DNA of 64,000 nt from JAHJKV01 sp963678135 (GTDB lineage Bacteria; Desulfobacterota; Desulfovibrionia; Desulfovibrionales; Desulfovibrionaceae), in assembly GCA_963678135.1 (NCBI GenBank), contig OY782667.1, forward strand, positions 248,001-312,000. Direction: 5' to 3'. Of this stretch, positions 60,709 through 64,000 are shown in pieces. A program made the position numbers and the translations under genes. The notes under the pieces are model-generated. The model was not told the DNA's origin and did no database searches. It saw only the letters and a list, made by a program, of their open reading frames with translations. Numbering within the stretch: the stretch's first letter is position 1; every line of letters begins with the position of its first letter.

Positions 60709-60759
60709 TTGAATGGCATTCAAGAGGCCGTGGGTTCAATTCCCTCCAGCTCCACCAGA
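60709..60759 (+). repeat. attR: 51-bp direct repeat of the tRNA-Ala 3' half
   Basis: It is identical to 47144-47194 over 51 bases and holds only the anticodon-to-CCA part, with no acceptor 5' strand or D-arm upstream. It is a leftover integration scar and cannot be a second functional tRNA gene. Confidence 0.92.
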
Positions 60760-60766
60760 ATAAATT

Positions 60767-60800
60767 AAAGATTTATAGTAGTTTATACTGTAAATCCTTT
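60767..60800 (+). terminator. Original tRNA-Ala terminator displaced by the element
   Basis: AAAGATTTA (60767-60775) pairs with TAAATCCTTT (60791-60800) with one bulged C, then TTGTTTTT. It follows attR just as the terminator at 1159 follows tRNA-Leu, and shares the downstream TCTATCCTATTT motif with it. Confidence 0.65.
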
Positions 60801-60944
60801 TTGTTTTTCTATCCTATTTCTATCTTCACCGCATTTTCACTGCTTTTTTCTTTTTTTCTCGTACTACCTTGAAGATACTGCCATTCTACGTAAACTCGCA
60901 GGGTGCAGAAAACATATAATTGTGGGGGAGTATGCCTTACATGA

Positions 60945-61610
60945 TTATGCTTTGCACCTATGGTTTACGCTATCTCCTTGGACAATAAAAATAACGGATT
61001 CACTGACATTTGTCGCTAAGTCCGCAATGCGTTCAAGATGCCGTGCAGCTAAAATAGCATGTACCCCACGTTCTACAACACGAGTCTCGGTCACCATATT
61101 TGTGATATATTCTTTGAGTGCCTTAATGCACAAATCGTCGGCCTTATTGTCAATGGCACAGACTTGCGCGGCCAATTCAACATCTTTATCCACAAAACTT
61201 TTCAAAGCCATGCTGAGCATTTTTTTGCAGGTTTCAGCCATGCGCTCCATTTTTTCACTTTTGGCCAAGGCAGGCCTAGTCGAGAGAAACACAGCACGGT
61301 GCGCCATGTTGACTGCTTCGTCACCCAAGCGTTCAAGATTGATGATAATTCGTGCTGAGCCAAGCACGGTGCGTAAATCAACGGCCATGGGTTGCCCTAA
61401 AGCAAGCATTTCTAAAATCAGGCGATCAATTTGATTTTCAAGTGCATTGATTTCCAAATCCCCCTCAATCACGTCTTCGGCTAGAGTTGCATCGGTTTCA
61501 AAAAAAGCAATTATGCTATTGTGTACAGCCTGTTCACTTAAGGCTGCCATTCGCAATACCAACATCTTAAGTTCTTCAAGTTTTTCCGTAAAATGCGCTC
61601 GCTGTTCCAT
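60945..61610 (-). CDS. phoU: Phosphate-transport regulator PhoU
   Basis: The 221-aa protein is two three-helix bundles: EELKMLVLRMAALSEQAVHN, ALGQPMAVDLRTVLGSARII and LERLGDEAVNMAHRAVFL in the first, and AAQVCAIDNKADDLCIKALK with AARHLERIADLATNVSESVI in the second. The ExxxD-type metal-binding positions are kept. It represses Pho signalling together with the Pst transporter and a PhoR-type kinase. It is 35 bases downstream of pstB on the same strand. The pstSCA and phoBR genes are not in the window. Confidence 0.94.
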   Translation of the reverse strand: MEQRAHFTEKLEELKMLVLRMAALSEQAVHNSIIAFFETDATLAEDVIEGDLEINALENQIDRLILEMLALGQPMAVDLRTVLGSARIIINLERLGDEAVNMAHRAVFLSTRPALAKSEKMERMAETCKKMLSMALKSFVDKDVELAAQVCAIDNKADDLCIKALKEYITNMVTETRVVERGVHAILAARHLERIADLATNVSESVIFIVQGDSVNHRCKA

Positions 61611-61645
61611 ATGTACTCCTTAACAGGGCATTATATCAAAATATT

Positions 61646-62407
61646 TTATCCAAAACGCCCTGTGATATAGTCTTCTGTTTGTTGTTTTTGAGGTTTGGTA
61701 AACATATTTGAAGTGCCACCAAACTCAATAAGTTTCCCCATGTAAAAAAATGCGGTCATGTCTGAGACTCTCGCTGCTTGCTGCATGGAATGGGTTACGA
61801 TAATAATCGTAAATTCTTTTTTGAGTTCATGAATTAAATCTTCTATTTTTTGTGTTGCAATGGGATCAAGGGCTGAAGCTGGTTCATCCATGAGCAAAAC
61901 TTCAGGTTGCACAGCAAGAGCACGGGCAATGCAAAGTCGCTGTTGCTGTCCGCCGGAAAGCCCCAAGGCAGAAGAATGTAGTCTATCTTTAACTTCATCC
62001 CATAAGGCTGCTTGGCATAAACTTTCTTCGACTCGCTGTTCTATGATTTTTTTTTCATTAACCCCATTCACACGCAAGCCATAGGCTACGTTTTCAAAAA
62101 TAGTTTTTGGAAAGGGATTGGGTTTTTGAAAGACCATGCCAATACGTCTGCGTAAGGAGACTACGTCGAGGCCATGTGCATAGATATCCGCTCCATCAAG
62201 CGTTAATAGCCCCTTAATACGAGCCCCAACAATAAGATCATTCATGCGGTTGATACATCGCAAAAAGGTACTTTTACCACAACCAGAAGGCCCGATAAGA
62301 GCTGTTACTTCATTGACAGCAAAGTTTAAGTTGATTGCTTCGAGTGCTTTGAAATCCCCGTAATAAAAATCAAGATTTTTTGCTGACACCTTAGCTGCTA
62401 TAGTCAC
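61646..62407 (-). CDS. pstB: Phosphate ABC transporter ATPase PstB
   Basis: The 253-aa ATPase of the high-affinity phosphate importer has Walker A GPSGCGKSTFLRCINRMNDL (a PstB hallmark), the signature LGLSGGQQQRLCIARALAVQ, Walker B VLLMDEPASALDPI and the switch IIVTHSMQQAARVSDM. RRIGMVFQKPNPFP is the PstB Q-loop. It is followed by phoU. The upstream gene is on the same strand but unrelated, so the permease genes must lie elsewhere in the genome. Confidence 0.95.
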   Translation of the reverse strand: MTIAAKVSAKNLDFYYGDFKALEAINLNFAVNEVTALIGPSGCGKSTFLRCINRMNDLIVGARIKGLLTLDGADIYAHGLDVVSLRRRIGMVFQKPNPFPKTIFENVAYGLRVNGVNEKKIIEQRVEESLCQAALWDEVKDRLHSSALGLSGGQQQRLCIARALAVQPEVLLMDEPASALDPIATQKIEDLIHELKKEFTIIIVTHSMQQAARVSDMTAFFYMGKLIEFGGTSNMFTKPQKQQTEDYITGRFG

Positions 62408-62597
62408 GCTATCTCCTCAAAGTTTCTTGCCCCCGAATTACAGCGACATTCAATCTAAAAAAGAGTCTAGCTTGCAACAGTTACGCTGAAATGTCCGCTT
62501 TGTTACAATTAGGTAACTTTAGCACTGCGATAGCATCTTCGTCCGGCTTTGCTGGACTGCAGCTACTTATTTTTATCATTTTGCGCTCGTCTTGCTT

Positions 62598-63326
62598 TTA
62601 GAGCAAAAACATGACTTTTATTCCTTTTTCCATGATTTGGAATTGAGGGATAACTTGAGCTGGAATAGCTTGCTTGGTCATGTGCAAAACAACTCGCAAA
62701 TAATTTTTATGCTTCCCCACAACAACTTTTTCCAAAGGGCCTTTGTTGATTCGCAGAACAAAATTGTCAGTGTATTTCCATTTGCCCATGAGATCAAAAG
62801 CCACACGCCGTGGTTTGTTTAGATTAAGATACCGTGTATCTTCAACCGGAACAGATGTAGGCACGACAACAATCACAGCATCTCCCAGCACGGCAACCTG
62901 TGGCTTGCCTGCAGTTCCTACAACATGGGACGGAGGAGTCGGGGCAGGGGCGGTTTTTTGTGCCACTTTTTTGGGTGCTACAGGTTTTTTTACAATTTTT
63001 TTGGCAGGAGCAACTTTTTTTTGAGGCGTTTTTTTAGGGGGTGCAGCGAGTTTTACTTTTGGGGTAGTTTTTGGCTTTGCTTCTTGCTTTACATTTTGCT
63101 CTTCGCTTGCCTTTGTAGCAGGCTGTTTTACTTCTGGCTGTGTAAAATATTCATCGCCTACTCCGTTTTGCATGGGCAAGACGCGATTATCCGCCTTGCG
63201 AGTAACCTCCCATGGTTTTGACTCTGCTTGATCAGCAAAAGCAAAAAAAACAGGGCAAAGACAATACAAACACAATACACAGCATATAAACCGTATAGAC
63301 CTGGAAAATAAAATTTGTTTTAGCAT
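62598..63326 (-). CDS. Exported AMIN-like protein with Lys/Pro/Ala linker
   Basis: The 242-aa protein has a signal peptide (SIRFICCVLCLYCLCPVFFA FADQ region), a long low-complexity linker rich in Lys, Pro and Ala (about residues 65-130) and a C-terminal domain (about 140-242). The latter contains YLNLNKPRRVAFDLMGKWKY and NYLRVVLHMTKQAIP, the beta-rich AMIN pattern that binds peptidoglycan or associates with the cell envelope. The start is the ATG at 63326 with GGAG five bases upstream; the GTG at 63332 is an alternative. It precedes pstB but does not look functionally linked. Confidence 0.72.
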   Translation of the reverse strand: MLKQILFSRSIRFICCVLCLYCLCPVFFAFADQAESKPWEVTRKADNRVLPMQNGVGDEYFTQPEVKQPATKASEEQNVKQEAKPKTTPKVKLAAPPKKTPQKKVAPAKKIVKKPVAPKKVAQKTAPAPTPPSHVVGTAGKPQVAVLGDAVIVVVPTSVPVEDTRYLNLNKPRRVAFDLMGKWKYTDNFVLRINKGPLEKVVVGKHKNYLRVVLHMTKQAIPAQVIPQFQIMEKGIKVMFLL

Positions 63327-63413
63327 ACGCACTCCACTCTCTATAAATACTGTACTCTCTATACTCGAAAAAAAAGAGCTTGCAAAGTGTGACTTTGCCT
63401 GTTTTGTTTTAGC

Positions 63414-63443
63414 TTGACTTTTTTAGTGCTTTCCATATATGAT
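63414..63443 (+). promoter_or_regulatory. Promoter of the CAU tRNA
   Basis: TTGACT (63414-63419) is followed 18 bases later by TATGAT (63438-63443), 20 bases before the tRNA 5' end at 63464. Confidence 0.6.
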
Positions 63444-63463
63444 TATTGACTTGAAAAGAGAAT

Positions 63464-63539
63464 GGGCCAGTAGCTCAGTTGGCAGAGCCCCCGGCTCATA
63501 ACCGGACGGTCCCAGGTTCGAATCCTGGTTGGCCCACCA
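63464..63539 (+). tRNA. tRNA with CAU anticodon (Met elongator or Ile2)
   Basis: The 76-nt gene has acceptor GGGCCAG/TTGGCCC, D-arm GCTCAGTTGGCAGAGC, anticodon loop CTCATAA (CAU), T-arm CCAGGTTCGAATCCTGG, discriminator A and encoded CCA. It is not initiator-like at the first pair. Elongator Met and lysidine-modified Ile2 cannot be told apart by eye. Confidence 0.9.
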
Positions 63540-63629
63540 TAAAACAAGATAAAACGAGGGCAGGACGAAATATTGGTGCTCTTCGCCACCTCTCAAAAAA
63601 TCATATTTGCCTTAAGTCAAAGGTTTCCT

Positions 63630-63661
63630 ATGCTCCTTCAGGGTCTACCCTTAAGGAGCAT
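63630..63661 (+). terminator. Hairpin between the tRNA and the NIF3-family gene
   Basis: ATGCTCCTT-c-AGGGT pairs with ACCCT-t-AAGGAGCAT around a two-base loop, one mismatch, then TCTTCTTTCC. It can end the tRNA transcript, or act as a cruciform operator. Confidence 0.55.
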
Positions 63662-63690
63662 TCTTCTTTCCGTGCCAAGGGTGGAGACAC

Positions 63691-64000
63691 ATGGAAATAA
63701 GTAAGATAATCAATACAATACGCGAGTTTGCTCCGGAAGAAGATGTCGCTGCTTGGGATAACTCTGGAGTAAATGTTGCCGGTTATCTTCAAGAAACAAA
63801 CAAGCTGGCGGTTTCCCTTGATCCGACCGTGGACTTTGCGCGTAAGGCAATGGCTTGGGGTGCAGGCTGCGTATTAAGCCACCATCCTCTCTATTTTGCT
63901 CCAGTAGCACCGAATATACAAAATTCATATCTGGATATTTTGCAGATATTGCTCGGCAATGGGGCGTGGCTATACTGTGCACATACCACGCTTGATTGCA
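63691..64000 (+). CDS. NIF3-family (YbgI/GTP-cyclohydrolase-I-type-2-like) protein, 3' truncated
   Basis: The open frame starts at the ATG at 63691 (GTGGAGACAC upstream) and runs off the window. The 103 residues seen read EISKIINTIREFAPEEDVAA, WDNSGVNVAGYL and then VLSHHPLYFAPV. The paired histidines in SHHPLYF and the WDNSGV start are the dinuclear-metal NIF3 signature. Members are hexameric metal proteins of unclear role, linked to cofactor metabolism. It lies 151 bases after the CAU tRNA. Confidence 0.9.
   Translation, partial: MEISKIINTIREFAPEEDVAAWDNSGVNVAGYLQETNKLAVSLDPTVDFARKAMAWGAGCVLSHHPLYFAPVAPNIQNSYLDILQILLGNGAWLYCAHTTLDC

Larger units (their letters stand above)
47195..60759 (+). 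mobile_element. Integrative mobilizable element in tRNA-Ala (about 13.6 kb)
   Basis: The limits are the 51-bp direct repeats. Contents from left to right: a 438-aa unknown protein, an AlpA-like protein, a DUF3987 protein, a ColE1-like mob cassette (four genes), an ankyrin protein, RhuM, Mod and Res, then the integrase reading inward from the right end. No type IV secretion genes are present, so it would need a helper conjugative system. Paired AGTACCA motifs occur near both ends. Confidence 0.88.

Noticed and set aside
60709..60759. Second tRNA-Ala gene
   Set aside because: Only the anticodon-to-CCA half is present; the 5' acceptor strand and D-arm are missing. It is the attR copy of the 3' half.
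62541..62557. Terminator hairpin near pstB
   Set aside because: The GTCCGGC/GCTGGAC stem has a three-base loop, one wobble pair and no T-run, so it is not convincing.

Overview
The window looks like a chromosomal segment from an anaerobic bacterium of the Desulfovibrionaceae type (Desulfobacterota), with moderate to low GC. The pointers are a short 2[4Fe-4S] ferredoxin, a Tat-exported four-cluster ferredoxin with a small cytochrome-b-like membrane partner, anaerobic class III ribonucleotide reductase with its activase, a PglB-type single-subunit oligosaccharyltransferase, a HEAT-like protein resembling the DVU0298 family, and several small conserved proteins in a typical sulfate-reducer gene style. 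The assignment is inference from gene content; no rRNA is present.

Region 1 (1-42 kb) is mostly housekeeping. It holds purL (3' end), tRNA-Leu, citrate synthase, a membrane redox pair, a Fic protein lacking its catalytic histidine, TPR and YkgJ cysteine-cluster proteins, ferredoxin, tRNA-Phe, and a PatZ-like protein acetyltransferase. Next come a histone-deacetylase-like/hydantoinase pair, a secreted acetolactate-decarboxylase homologue that has lost its active site, a zinc/manganese ABC transporter facing a ZIP transporter, and a class II aldolase tandem fusion. UspA, a BASS-type transporter, a TauE/SafE transporter, an FMN-dependent 2-hydroxyacid oxidase, an RRM protein with a structured leader, infA, pglB, nrdGD, lhgO, addAB and an EamA transporter follow. 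A degenerate IS5-type transposase fragment and a dispersed hairpin repeat lie in the intergenic gaps.

Region 2 (43.2-45.9 kb) is a small accessory locus. A reverse-transcriptase gene with an unusual YRDD motif lies between two copies of a type II toxin-antitoxin promoter and antitoxin. One copy is intact. In the other, the toxin is cut off after 29 codons exactly where the RT segment begins. Each copy has the same 16-bp perfect palindromic operator.

Region 3 (47.1-60.76 kb) is an integrative mobilizable element in the 3' end of tRNA-Ala(GGC). It is bounded by a 51-bp direct repeat (attL/attR) and has paired arm-type repeats next to each end. It carries an unknown 438-aa protein, an AlpA-like regulator, a DUF3987 replication-type protein, and a ColE1-like mobilization cassette in which two small genes are nested in the relaxase gene in another frame. 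An ankyrin protein, a RhuM-Mod-Res type III restriction operon and a tyrosine integrase complete it.

Region 4 (60.8-64 kb) returns to core genes: phoU and pstB, an AMIN-like envelope protein, a CAU-anticodon tRNA and the start of a NIF3-family gene. Regions 2 and 3 together form an accessory block rich in likely defence genes (RT, toxin-antitoxin, type III restriction).
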